64,000 nt of DNA from Siphonodentalium dalli (GCA_032622095.1 CP136066.1:3931784-3995783); one strand, 5' to 3'. Shown: positions 35,728 to 47,039, counted from the stretch's first letter. A program made the numbers and translations. Notes: generated from the sequence alone by a model not told the origin.

Positions 35728-38480
35728 AGTTGAGGATCACTTGAGGATCACTTGAGGATAACTTGAGGATAACTTGAGGATAACTTGAGAATACCTTGAG
35801 GATAACTTGAGGATCACTTGAGGATCACTTGAGGATAACTTGAGGGTCACTTGAGGATCACTTGAGGATAACTTGAGGATCACTTGAGGATCACTTGAGG
35901 ATCACTTGAGGATAACTTGAGGATCACTTGATGATCACTTGAGAATAACTTGAGGGTCACTTGAGGATAACTTGAGGATCACTTGAGAATAACTTGAGGA
36001 TCACTTGAGGATCACTTGAGGATAACTTGAGGATCACTTGAGGATAACTTGAGGATAACTTGAGGATAACTTGAGGATCACTTGAGGATAACTTGAGGAT
36101 AAATTGAGGATCACTTGAGGATAACTTGAGGATAACTTGAGGATCACTTGATGATCACTTGAGGATAACTTGAGGATCACTTGAGGATAACTTGAGGATA
36201 ACTTGAGGATAACTTGAGGATAACTTGAGGATAACTTGAGGATCACTTGAGGATAACTTGAGGGTCACTTGAGGATCACTTGAGGATAACTTGAGGATCA
36301 CTTGAGGATCACTTGAGGATCACTTGAGGATAACTTGAGGATCACTTGAGGATCACTTGAGAATAACTTGAGGGTCACTTGAGGATAACTTGAGGATCAC
36401 TTGAGAATAACTTGAGGATAACTTGAGGATCACTTGAGGATCACTTGAGGATAACTTGAGGATCACTTGAGGATAACTTGAGGATAACTTGAGGATAACT
36501 TGAGGATCACTTGAGGATAACTTGAGGATAAATTGAGGATCACTTGAGGGTCACTTGAGGATCACTTGAGGATCACTTGAGGATCACTTGAGGATCACTT
36601 GAGGATAACTTGAGGGTCACTTGAGGATCACTTGAGGATAACTTGAGGATCACTTGAGGATCACTTGAGGATCACTTGAGGATAACTTGAGGATCACTTG
36701 AGGATCACTTGAGAATAACTTGAGGGTCACTTGAGGATAACTTGAGGATCACTTGAGAATAACTTGAGGATAACTTGAGGATCACTTGAGGATCACTTGA
36801 GGATCACTTGAGGATAACTTGAGGATAACTTGAGGATAACTTGAGGATCACTTGAGGATAACTTGAGGATAAATTGAGGATCACTTGAGGGTCACTTGAG
36901 GATCACTTGAGGATCACTTGAGGATCACTTGAGGATCACTTGAGGATAACTTGAGGATAACTTGAGGATCACTTGAGAATCACTTGATGATCACTTGAGA
37001 ATAACTTGAGGGTCACTTGAGGATAACTTTGAGGATCACCTGGGGATCACTTGAGAATAACTTGAGGGTCACTTGAGGATGAATAGAGGATCACTTGAGA
37101 ATAACTTGAGGATAACTTGAGGATCACCTGAGGATCACTTGAGGATAACTTGAGGATCACTTGAGGATAACTTGAGGATAACTTGAGGATAACTTGAGGA
37201 TAACTTGAGGATAACTTGAGGATCACTTGAGGATCACTTGAGGATCACTTGAAAATAACTTGATGATCACTTGAGGATCACTTGAGGATAACTTGAGGAT
37301 CACTTGATGATCACTTGAGAATAACTTGAGGATCACTTGAGGATCACTTGATGATCACTTGAGAATAACTTGAGGATCACTTGAGAATAACTTGAGGATA
37401 ACTTGAGGATAACTTGAGGATCACTTGAGGATCGCTTGATGATCGCTTGAGGATCACTTGAGGATAACTTGAGGATCACTTGAGGATAACTTGAGGATCA
37501 CTTGAGGATAACTTGAGGATCACTTGAGGATCACTCGAGGATAACTTGAGGATCACTTGAGGATAACTTGAGGATCACTTGAGGATCACTTGATGATCAC
37601 TTGATGATCAATTCAGGATCACTTGAGGATCACTTGATGATCACTTTAGGATCACTTGAGGATCACTTGATGATCAATTCAGGATCACTTGATGATTACT
37701 TGATGATCACTTGAGGGTCACTTGAGGATCACTTGAGGGTCACTTGATGATCACTTGTGGTTCACTTGAGGATCACTTGATGATCAATTTAGGATCACTT
37801 GATGATCACATGATGATCACTTGAGGATCACTTGATGACCACTTGATGATCAATTCAGGACCACTTGAGGATCACTTGATGATCACTTGATGATCACTTG
37901 AGGTTCACTTGATGATCACTTGAGGATCAATTAAGGATCACTTGAGGATCACTTGATGATCACCTGATGATCAATTGAGAATCACTTTATGAACACTTGA
38001 GGATCACGTGAGGTTCTCTTGATGATCACTTGAGGATCAATTGAGGATCACTTGAGGATCACTTGATGATCACTTGATGATCAATTGAGGATCACTTGAG
38101 GATCACTTGATGAATACTTGAGGATCACTTGAGGTTCACTTGATGATCACTTGAGGATCAATTGAGGATCACTTGAGGGTCACTTGATGATCACTTGCGG
38201 TTTACTTGAGGATCGCTTGAGGATCACTTGATGATCACTTTAGGATCACTTGAGGATCACTTGATGATCACTAGATGATCACTTGAGGTTCACTTGAGGT
38301 TCACTTGATGATCACTTGAGGATCAATTGAGGATCATTTGAGGATCACTTGATGATCACTTGATGATCAATTGAGGATCACTTGATGAACACTTGATGAT
38401 CACTTGAGGCTCACTTGAGGATCACTTGAGGATCAATTGAGGATCACTTGAGGATCACTTGATGATCACTTGATGATCAA
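35728..38480. repeat. 11-bp satellite, about 2.75 kb (array 2)
   Basis: About 250 copies of the same 11-mer in the same orientation as array 1. Its left part is mostly the GAGGATA/GAGGATC forms, with a roughly 400-bp internal duplication (35880-36240 resembles 36300-36540 and 36650-36890). Its right end, 38108-38440, closely matches 31855-32190 of array 1, including rare variants CTTTAGG, CACTAGATG, GATGAATAC and GATGAACAC in the same order. Confidence 0.94.
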
Positions 38481-38744
38481 TTCGCATATATCTTTTGCGA
38501 AAACGGTTATCATTATTTATATGTATGATAATTCACAATGCCTACATACCATGCACGCAGACTCATTTGACTACTGAACTAATTACTAACAATTGCACTC
38601 AAGTGCTTTGCTCAAGTCAAATTGCGCTAAAATTAAGCAAAATTGCGGTGTGCATAAGTGATCCAGCGAGATCACTGTAACCAACGAACGAGTACCAGCG
38701 TAGTTTCGGCGGTCAAATGCACACGCTTGGACTATTGCGCTGGG
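38481..38744. other. Short unique segment
   Basis: Unique-looking sequence between two arrays, in which CAAGTCAAATTGCGCTAAAATTAAGC-like text hints at the origin of the next repeat (GCGCAATT motif). No gene. Confidence 0.35.
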
Positions 38745-39312
38745 GGAAACAATTGCACAGTTGCCACGATTGCGCTGCATTGCACTGAAGCGCAATTGCA
38801 CTGAGGTGCGACGACATTGCGCTGCACTGAAGCGCAATTGCCCTGTGGTGTGGCGATATTGCGCTGCACTGAACCGCAATTGCACTGCGGTGCGGTGAAA
38901 TTGTGCTGCGCTTAAGCGCAATTGCATTGCGGTGCCGCGACATTGCGCTGCACTCAAGTGCACTGCGGTGCGGCGATATTGCGCTCAAGCACAATTACAC
39001 TGCGGTGCGGCGAAATTGCGCTCAAGCGCAATTGCACTGCGGTGCCGCGACATTGCTATGCACTCAATCACAATTGGACTGCGGTGCGGCGACATTGCGC
39101 TGCGCCGAAGCGCAATTGCACTGCTATGTCGCGACATTGCTATGCACTCAATCACAATTGGACTGCGGTGCGGCGACATTACGCTACACTCAAGCGCAAT
39201 TTCACTGTGGTTCGGCTACATTGCACCACACTGAAGCGCAATTGCACTGCGGTGTGGCGACTTTGCGCTGAACTGAAGCGCAATTGAACTGCGGTGCACA
39301 TAAGCGCAATGC
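38745..39312. repeat. 42-bp GCGCAATTGC satellite, about 13 copies
   Basis: Units carry AAGCGCAATTGCACTG, CGGTGCGGCGACATTGCGC and TGCACT. Successive starts at 38787, 38829, 38871 and 38913 give a 42-bp period. Because 42 is a multiple of three and the unit lacks stops in several frames, open frames exist on both strands (for example 38903-39271 plus and 38586-38963 minus) with 14-residue repeats. I treat them as by-products. One 84-bp pair (about 39029-39112 and 39113-39196) is nearly identical. Confidence 0.88.
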
Positions 39313-39552
39313 CATTTGTTTACATATGATTTTCCCATTTGTCATACACATGTGTCACGCATGAACCCAGTTATGATTATAAAAACACAAAGTTAAATGA
39401 CTGACTGACTTACTGGTTTTATTATTGCCTGAAAACGCTTCAGTTCTCCTTCGGTATCTACTTCCGAATTTTCTAGGTGGTGGGTACATCGGAAAGGGTA
39501 GAACCCGGTTGTAGGTTCGACGCAAAAGACCCCAATTGACACACGGCGTTAG
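39313..39552. other. Unrecognised non-coding segment
   Basis: Contains GGTTGTAGGTTCGACGC at about 39507, slightly like a Pol III B box, but no matching A box was found. Together with 39592-39730 it may be one unclassified dispersed repeat. Confidence 0.3.
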
Positions 39553-39591
39553 ACAGTGTGTGTGTGTGTGGGTGTGTGTGTGTGTGTGTGT
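39553..39591. repeat. GT dinucleotide microsatellite
   Basis: About 18 GT units with one GG interruption. Confidence 0.95.
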
Positions 39592-40469
39592 GATCGCGAT
39601 GAACTCGAAAACGGCCGACCCGATTTCGATTAAACTTGGTATGTGGAGATAATTTCGGTCGGGAACTGGCATAGGCATATTAATTTGTCCGTGCGACGTG
39701 ACCTTGACCTTCACAAATCATATATCCGGATCCGGCGTGATTGTCATCCGATGCAGGGAGGATAACTATATATTCATACGTCGACGAACGTAAGCAATTT
39801 GCAGGCAATTACGAATCGTGTATTTATCCCAAAATTATAACATTTACAATATATATTGTCAATTTGCAGGCTATTAAGAATCGTGTATCTATCCCAAAAT
39901 ATATCATTTACAATTTCTGATCTATAAATTTTGTTACAGCTGATATTCTTAGGTCTATTGTCGATAGATTTATTTTGTGTATATTCACACCACGCATAGG
40001 CTCAAGTCGTTTACAGTTACCCCGCGGGTAAACGTTCGATAAATTATTATCATGTTTATGGTCTGGAATCTCATCCAAGAATCCATTTAGCTAAAATGGC
40101 TTCCGTGTACGAATCTACCGGTGGCCCCCAAGCCGTCGATGCCAACAACATCGACATTTTTGAACTTTGACGGCGAGAAAATAATTAGTTATAATTAGTT
40201 AAAATTTACCACACAATGTTAATTTATCTTTACGTTGAAGCTTGATAATTAATGCGCGTGTGTATATGCGGCGCGTTTATATACTTGAGTGGAAATCAAA
40301 TCGGGTAAAACTGACGGATTTTTACGGAAGAAATTTGATACATAGGGTATCTCGGTATCCGCCGGGCCGATTTCCCGGTATCCGCTAGGCCGATTTCCAC
40401 CATTTTTGGGGTGTTGGTGTTGGAAAACTGCCAGACGGATATTGACGAAATTTGATACTTAGTGGTAAT
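39592..40469. other. Non-coding stretch with a short repeat pair
   Basis: GGCTATTAAGAATCGTGTATCTATCCCAAAAT-type text occurs twice (about 39803 and 39868), an offset of about 65 bp. At 40350-40395 the block CGGTATCCGC..GGCCGATTTCC is duplicated. No gene seen. Confidence 0.4.
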
Positions 40470-40700
40470 TTTTTCCAGGAAGTGTTTTGGACGGGTCAAA
40501 TCGTGACCCCGACCAGACCTTGACCTTCAAACTGATCAATTCGAGGTCAAATCGGGTAAGATTTCGACAGGTACTTTTGTCGGGTACTTTTGTCCGGGCA
40601 GTGTTTTGGACGGGTCAAATCGTGACCCCACCTGACCTTGACCTTCAAAATGGACAATTCAAGGTCAAATCGCGCAATTCGCCGAAAAGCAGAGGGGAAA
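40470..40700. repeat. Diverged direct duplication of about 125 bp
   Basis: TGTTTTGGACGGGTCAAATC, GTGACCCC, GACCTTGACCTTCAAA and TTC(G/A)AGGTCAAATCG occur in order at about 40483-40552 and 40610-40672. GACCTTGACCTTCA also occurs at 39700. The short frame starting at 40487 is not a credible gene. Confidence 0.6.
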
Positions 40701-42035
40701 CAGCCCGGACGTAGTCGGGTACACATGCTGGTACTATATAATTTAAATCTCCCACGTACTGTGATTATTTATACAATTACCCTATCATTACAATTAGTGG
40801 AGAAAGGAAGTTTATCCTAGATCCGGGAACACATATAACAATAACTATACCATCTTATGTACTATCGGACAATAATCGCAATTAAATGTGGATATATATG
40901 CTGATAAATTCATAAATATATCAACGTTTACAAATTAATAATCATCTAACTTTATATACATATACATTTATGTTGTCAGTACAATTGAAGTTGACACAGA
41001 TATTAGAATCACCCTGGCAATAAATCCCAATGAATACATTGGGATAAATGTGAAATTATGTTTAATTTACGTGAAGCATAAACTCCAATTGAAACAAACA
41101 CATTGCTGGACAGTGGACACCAATTACAAAGTCACAGATTCATTTCGTCCATCACGGCGAACAATCAGCTAAAAAATCTCGACTACGTCACGCGGCTTTA
41201 ATTTAAGAAAACCAATATTCAATACCAGTCTGTTCTCGTGAAAATAAGCACAAACCGGGCGTATGTTAATGAACGAAAGAGGTTCATGTTGTCATTATGT
41301 AACCTCAGTATAAGCTCTGTGTGGATGTAAAAGGAGTTTTATTAAACAGTCCAACATGGGACTATTTCCATATGAAATACGGCCATGTTGGCGGTATTTG
41401 ATCTACCTTTTTTCTTCAACACAACTTACCAGATGCATGCGCCATTCAACGGAATAACGTGTATACGCTCATGATGGGCTGATTACGCTCACAGTCGGCT
41501 GATTTCAGAATCAATCCATCACAGTCGGGAACGGAATAACGTGTATACGCTCACAGTCGGCTGATTTCAGAATCACTCCATCCAATATGAACCTGTGTGA
41601 TTGTTTACGTCCAATATGCAAATATTTGCATCAGGATATTTTGTCAACACATATGTTTACAGCAAATAAACAGTATGTCGTCAAGAACGACAGTAAATAA
41701 GTTTTAATGAAAGTATACATATATCTGAATAAATTCATGTATTGCTTAAACCAACTGATCGCAAAAGGTCGTACACCACGTTGAGAACACAACAGTCCAC
41801 ATTGGCTGATACGGCGCAGGCATGTGTTCATAATGTCGGGTATTATAATAGTGATAACATTTGGATATTACAATTAGGCCACATATGTATAACCTTCCTA
41901 CATTATGCTGTTTTGAACGAATATTCTTGATGTTTGCGATATGAACGTTTACCGATGTCGATTTATTCATTATTAATGTCCGGTTTGATGACACCATCAT
42001 ACAACACATACACTATCATAATACTGAACACCCGT
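40701..42035. other. Non-coding stretch with a short duplication
   Basis: A local duplication at about 41450-41585 repeats ACGGAATAACGTGTATACGC and TCGGCTGATTTCAGAATCA. Positions 41040-41090 share GGATAAATGT and GTTTAATTTACGTG with 3000-3050. No gene seen. Confidence 0.4.
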
Positions 42036-42143
42036 TCTCTTTAGGTAGATAATAGGTTTCGATAATCCTATTCAAATCGAGCTTTGTTCTCTTTATAAAG
42101 ATAATAGGTTCCGATAATCCTATTCAAATCGAGCTTTGTTCTC
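42036..42143. repeat. 54-bp tandem duplication
   Basis: Two neighbouring copies of GTTCTCTTTA...GATAATAGGTT(T/C)CGATAATCCTATTCAAATCGAGCTT differ at a handful of positions. Confidence 0.85.
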
Positions 42144-42519
42144 TGTGCAGTCTGTCGACGAGTCAATAGACGACCCAGAAAAGGAACCAATCTCAGGAAC
42201 ATGCAGAGAGTCATAACCAATTTATCTCACAGTTAAATCAACGAAATATAACAAGTACTTTGGCAGAGGAAGGTACAAAGTCGTTTCGCATATTAATAGC
42301 ACACAGCTAATAATAGCACATATCATAGTCTGATAGTTGGCTCACTGTTAAGTATTGTCATCAATGATTACCAATGTTAAATGGGTTCGTTTAGAGTTTA
42401 GAGAACCAAAACATTGTTGTTTACGTGGAATTCGGTCGAGTGGTCGCCACTGGCACAGGACATATATAAGTTCCTTTGAAATGACGTTTCTCCATAACTC
42501 ACATGCATTCACTGTTGCC

Positions 42520-42690
42520 ATCGAGGATACCGCTTGTTGTCATCCAGGATACGGCGTGTTGCCATACAGGATACCGCTTATTGCCATACAGGATACGGCT
42601 TGTTGCCATCCAGGATATACGGCTTGTTGCCATCCAGGATACGGCGAGTTGCCATCCAGGATACGGCTTATTGCCATCCAGGATACGGAA
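42520..42690. repeat. 22-bp minisatellite, seven copies
   Basis: Units TGTTGCCATCCAGGATACGG plus CT or CG, with variants (CATACAGG, TATTGCC, one 24-bp unit with GATATACGG). Frames through it on both strands repeat short peptides and are not genes. Confidence 0.88.
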
Positions 42691-42839
42691 GTCCGAAGCG
42701 CCCAGTCTTGACTGTGTTTTATTGGAGGAAAAGGAAGCCATTTTGAAAAGATAATTCAAGGTTTCAATATAATATCCGATTAAAGCGTGCATAAGTGGTG
42801 ATAATATCTTCTAATCTAAGGTCAGACAAATTGCAAAAC

Positions 42840-42900
42840 AGAAGACGATGCATCCTTTGTAACATGATATCAGAAAATTCCCTTCATTAGCATCTGTCAT
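42840..42900 (-). pseudogene. Dead fragment of receptor family (end of M3-M4 loop and start of M4)
   Basis: The reverse strand reads AGATGCTAATGAAGGGAATT then TTCTGATATCATG, which aligns with AGATTCTCCTGGAGGGCGTT then TTCTGATATGATG of receptor gene 1 (3485-3520 region). The distance from here to the next shared block AGAAGAC agrees within 2 bp. Two in-frame stops replace the F-S-W codons. It lies about 1.2 kb 3' of receptor gene 2, in the same orientation, and runs directly into a 40-bp tandem array. Short, but the positional agreement makes chance unlikely. Confidence 0.6.
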
Positions 42901-43362
42901 TTAATAACGCCAGTCATCGCGATCCATTTGATTATGCATTTAATAACGTCAGTCATCGCGATCCATTATATAATGTCATTTAATAACGCCAGTCATCGCG
43001 ATCCGTTAGATTATGTCATTTAATAACGTCAGTCATCGCGATCCGTTAGATTATGTCATTTAATAGCGCCAGTCATCGCGATCCATTATATTATGTCATT
43101 TAATAGCGTCAGTCATCGCGATCCGTTAGATTATGTCATTTAATAACGTCAATCATCGCGATCCGTTAGATTATGTCATTTAATAACGCCAGTCATCGCG
43201 ATCCGTTTGATTATGCATTTAATAACGTCAGTCATCGCGATCCATTAGATTATGTCATTTAATAACGCCAGTCATCGCGATGCGTTAGATTATGTCATGT
43301 AATAACGCCAGTCATCGCGATCCCTTAGATTATGTCATTTAATAACGTCAGTCAACAGTTTA
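42893..43362. repeat. 40-bp tandem array next to the dead receptor fragment, about 12 copies
   Basis: Units of 40 bp carry TGTCATTTAATAACG, CCAGTCATCGCGATCC and (A/G)TTAGATTA. Alternating CC/TC and A/G variants (AACGCC versus AACGTC, AACG versus AGCG) occur. A single related copy (TTATGTCATCTAATAAAGCC) lies beside the other dead receptor fragment at 57716, so the unit seems to derive from receptor-flanking sequence. Confidence 0.88.
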
Positions 43363-43472
43363 CTCGATTTGTTATTAGCATTATAAAAATTACAAACACA
43401 CAACTTGACAAAATGCAAAGCCATTGAAGGCAACTGTCATACATTCTACACATAGCTATATATATACATTAA

Positions 43473-43807
43473 TTAAAGGGGTACTGTACACTAAATCCGG
43501 CCAATGACGGGAAGATGTCCTTTTTTATACTAAACATACTATATGTAACAAATGAATGAATTTGATTCATGGATTAGTGTAAAATAGACTAATATGCTCT
43601 GAGAACGATGCAAACAACACGGTAATTATAATAAAAATGAGTTTATTACTCAAGCCATTTATTCATTGTCATTATAATTACCATAGAGCGCATGAGTGTA
43701 TTTGGCACTAACCCAATGATCCATTACATTCATTGGTTGATTATATTTTGACCATAAAAGGAGATAGTCCCCTAAATGGTCAGATTTACTGTACAGTACC
43801 CCTTTAA
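43473..43807. mobile_element. TTAA-flanked MITE, second family
   Basis: TTAA at 43473-43476 and 43804-43807 brackets 327 bp with ends AGGGGTACTGTACA and TGTACAGTACCCCT, a perfect 14-bp inverted repeat (18 bp if the TTAAs are counted). No coding capacity. TTAA duplication is characteristic of piggyBac-like and Kolobok elements. The termini differ from the MITEs at 6-10 kb, so this is a separate family. Confidence 0.85.
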
Positions 43808-44105
43808 TACAATGTGAATTTCCTTCCTTTGACAGTCACAGTGACTTTTATCCGATCAAAGTTATGTTACTCTAGTCATCAAAATCGTATCTTGCATTCC
43901 ACAGTTGAGCATCTAAGCGATCTTTGAATACGTCGAGGATATGTGATTCAACCCTAAAACTGGTCAGATTATTAAAAGCTGTTCAAAATTCGCTGCGAAA
44001 TGAAGTTCAGAAAACGTCCATCCTCATTGGTTTACTTGGATTCATAATTGTGCCCTCCAGTTCTAATGTATGTAATAAGTCAACGAACTCACATTTCTTC
44101 TGACA
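43808..44105. other. 3' flank of receptor gene 2
   Basis: No gene. On the minus strand no AATAAA or ATTAAA is seen in the first 200 bp after the stop, so the polyadenylation site is not identified. Confidence 0.4.
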
Positions 44106-45356
44106 CTATGCTAGCAGGGAATACAAGAGTACCACAGTTTCCAACAAGAACACTGCAAAGAAGAACAACAAGAAGAACCGATTCATCATGCAAGAGAACG
44201 CCCTCCACGAGAATCTGTCCTGAGCTGACTTCGTATCGTCCTCTGATGCATTCAGATCCAACTGCACCGGCCTCTTGTTGCCAGGTTTGCCGCTATCTGT
44301 CTTCTCGGTCAAGCAAAAATCTTCATCGTTGAACATCCGTATGCCGTACCCAAGGATCTTCATTGCAGTCAGATGCATATGTGATGGTGTCTGGCTTCTG
44401 TGGCGATCGGCATATGATTGCACTACAGCAACGGCAGCCACGATAACCGCATTCTGAACGTAGTGTAAGCAGAGATAGATGGCGAATCTCGAAACCGAAT
44501 ATGATGATCTGGGCATCCACTCACTGTAGAATGTGAGGAAAACTGCATTTGCGAGAAACATTGTGATTGCAAAAGACATTTTCTCTCCAGAGCTATGAGG
44601 AACCACGAAGGCTACCAAGCTGAGCAGCGCTAGTCCAATTGCTGGCGCGATAGTAAACATGACATAGTATGAGGGGCGTCGCTTGAGTGACAGTTGCGCC
44701 TGGCACTTTGACATTTGAGAACCATCATCAGCATAATCAGCCCTGGACAACAATGTAGAAACTAAATCCCACTCGCCATTTTCAACATAAGTTTTCAAGC
44801 CTACACGGTCGGACATGTTTTTAACATTAATGTCATCAGATGAAGACGTCCACGTTCCGATATCAATTTGACACGATTGCGAGTCAAACGGGAATTGTGT
44901 GACGTCCATCTGACAACTCGTGACGTATGAATTACCCGGATACCATTCGACTGTTCCATCAGACCAGACAACGATGAGTTGAACATCCTTGTCTATGATT
45001 TGTTCTTGTCGGCGTGTATTAATAATTGTCATATCTGGTTTCCATAGAAGAGATAGCGGCAGGCTTAACACATCGAATCCTACAGGCCCTTTGTCCCATG
45101 CCAGTCTATCGTCGAGCCATGATATAGTCATCCAAGCCGTAAACTCAATGGTCTGTGCCACTTGATCAATTTCCGAGATTTCTATCAAATTAAATGAAGT
45201 TGCAACTTGTAGTGTCCCATTTCCTGGCCTCAGGTTCTTATTGTAATGTGACAGTAATTTATTGTATAAACTGTACGCGCTGGTTTGCTGATAGGAATTA
45301 CAGAAGGCTAATATAGGTAGGTGAATCACCATAAAAATCGTGAATGCCCTGACCAT
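44106..45356 (-). CDS. Nicotinic acetylcholine receptor-like subunit (Cys-loop channel), copy 2, intronless
   Basis: A single frame of 416 residues from the ATG at 45354-45356. A hydrophobic signal peptide is followed by the ligand-binding domain: loop D Trp at 80, WKPD of loop A, the Cys-loop C148 to C162 with FPFD, and loop B Trp at 169. Loop C lacks the paired cysteines. M1-M3 follow, with GEK, Leu 9' and Glu 20' in M2. A variable loop with DDTKSAQDRFSWRAF precedes M4, which ends LLYSLLA. Roughly two-thirds of positions match copy 1 by eye. A GTG at 45381-45383 aligns exactly with the ATG of copy 1, followed by ACT in both, and a stop precedes it. So the ancestral start appears lost and translation probably begins nine codons later, trimming the signal peptide's polar head. 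Role: one subunit of a pentameric channel; ligand unknown. Confidence 0.92.
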   Translation of the reverse strand: MVRAFTIFMVIHLPILAFCNSYQQTSAYSLYNKLLSHYNKNLRPGNGTLQVATSFNLIEISEIDQVAQTIEFTAWMTISWLDDRLAWDKGPVGFDVLSLPLSLLWKPDMTIINTRRQEQIIDKDVQLIVVWSDGTVEWYPGNSYVTSCQMDVTQFPFDSQSCQIDIGTWTSSSDDINVKNMSDRVGLKTYVENGEWDLVSTLLSRADYADDGSQMSKCQAQLSLKRRPSYYVMFTIAPAIGLALLSLVAFVVPHSSGEKMSFAITMFLANAVFLTFYSEWMPRSSYSVSRFAIYLCLHYVQNAVIVAAVAVVQSYADRHRSQTPSHMHLTAMKILGYGIRMFNDEDFCLTEKTDSGKPGNKRPVQLDLNASEDDTKSAQDRFSWRAFSCMMNRFFLLFFFAVFLLETVVLLYSLLA

Positions 45357-47039
45357 TCTAAACTCCTTGGGTTTGGCAGTCACTTATTCATCATTACCTC
45401 AATCGATTTAGAAGGTCGATCCGTTTATGTCAGCATGCACGTACTCCACAGAAACACACCATAAATTTTGGCAACGAAAGATTTGATTGTGTTCGTCACG
45501 TGGCAGCCTGTCACTGCCAATCCCACAAAATTCCTGTTAGAATCCTCGTTGATGGGGTACAACGAAAAGGAGTCCTGCTCAATGCAACGACAATTATACA
45601 TATCGTGCTTCGCGTAATTATTCTGGATTCGCTGTGATAATTACAGCCAGCATTCACCCAGAACATACACTCTATTTAATTATCCCACTTAAGATAGCGT
45701 CGGTCTATAGATTCTGTGATTTGTTGCGACGTGTTCCTCGAATTAATGTGTTCTTGCCTTGTCGTATTTTCAAATCCATATGACACGCGTGTTCTGTACA
45801 CCTCGAACGACGTTCTCTTCAAAAATGAACGCTGAACTATAAAATAGAGACCATTACCATACATAAAAACAATATATAAGAGAATGCACTAGCTTACATG
45901 AACACTATTAGGTCAGTGCATTATCTGACATACTTTAACATGGAATCTGACTCCAGTATTTGGCGGGCATATGAGGCAACTACGGCGAGTTAACTCCTGA
46001 TATAGTGTAGTGTATGCACACTGTCTAATTGTAATAGTGACTGCCTGTTAACTGGTGATTGTTGGTTATTAAATGGACAATCAAAAATTGTTACTCTCCA
46101 ATACAATAATAAGTATATGAATGTACAGCATGTGCTCTTGAACATAAGCACAACAAAGGCTTAGTTTATAACTGCGCGAAATAAGCTTATATTGTCATTA
46201 GTATACAACTAAAATATGCAGTATGGGATATATACTTAAAATATTCAGTTTGTGTTGGGATTGATCAAAACCTAATCTGAATCCCTGGGATTTGCGGACA
46301 TGATTCAATACTAAATGCTGCCATATTGGTTTAGACTGATAGTCTTCACGAGTTATTATTACATATTCCGCGGTGTGCATGCTCGCTGGTGGTCGTCATT
46401 TTCGAAGCGACTGAAAATTTTGGAAAATATGACACATTCTTCTGGAATACTATAAATGCGATTTGCTGTGTGTGCCATGTCGCTGGAAAAAGATCAACTA
46501 CGTTCGCGGGGAAATGCGGGTACCAACATGAAGTCGCTTTGGATTCAACATATTACGTGAACGTGCTTTTATTAATTTACTAATCAAAAGAAAAGTTTAT
46601 TTAGTAACATGGCAAGCATTTTAGACATTTACGAACACTATTTGAAATTGTATATCACGCATATTAATTGTCAAATGGATAGTGGATTAGGGATCAGAAA
46701 ACCCCTTTCTTCGTTGAATTCCAGTGTCGATTCATCGGAGAGGCTCTAAATTGTAGTTATTCGAATTAGTTATTAAGCAGTGGTTGTTTGTATACACATT
46801 TGTCTGGTAAGATTAAATCGTTCAGTTTTACTTCTACCAAAGCTGGTTAGAACCGCCACTAGGATATACGATTGTGTATGTACCAACGATACTTTCGCGA
46901 GAATATGACGTCGAGAGCCAATGGGGTGTAATCCACGTAAAGCGAAAAAAAGCGAAAAGAATAGGATACAACACCACTGCGCAAGCATTGTCGCCCCCAA
47001 AAAAGGAGAAGGGACGCATATAACTACATATAACGAACA
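45357..47039. other. 5' flank of receptor gene 2 and non-coding stretch
   Basis: No further gene seen. At 45868-45935 are fragments of the hairpin MITE family (TATATAAGAGAATGCACTAGC and TAGGTCAGTGCATTATCT). A 64-codon ATG-less frame at 46389-46583 has several cysteines but no recognised domain. Confidence 0.4.

Noticed and set aside
21950-38480. Telomeric repeat interpretation of TTGAGG units
   Set aside because: The unit is 11 bp and lacks TTAGGG; there is no chromosome-end structure and unique sequence lies on both sides.
38586-39287. Several overlapping 90-125-codon frames on both strands
   Set aside because: All lie inside the 42-bp satellite and the periodic peptides reflect the repeat, not selection.
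39420-39520. Pol III promoter of a tRNA-derived SINE (GGTTCGACGC B-box-like)
   Set aside because: No A box at suitable distance and no tRNA-like fold seen.
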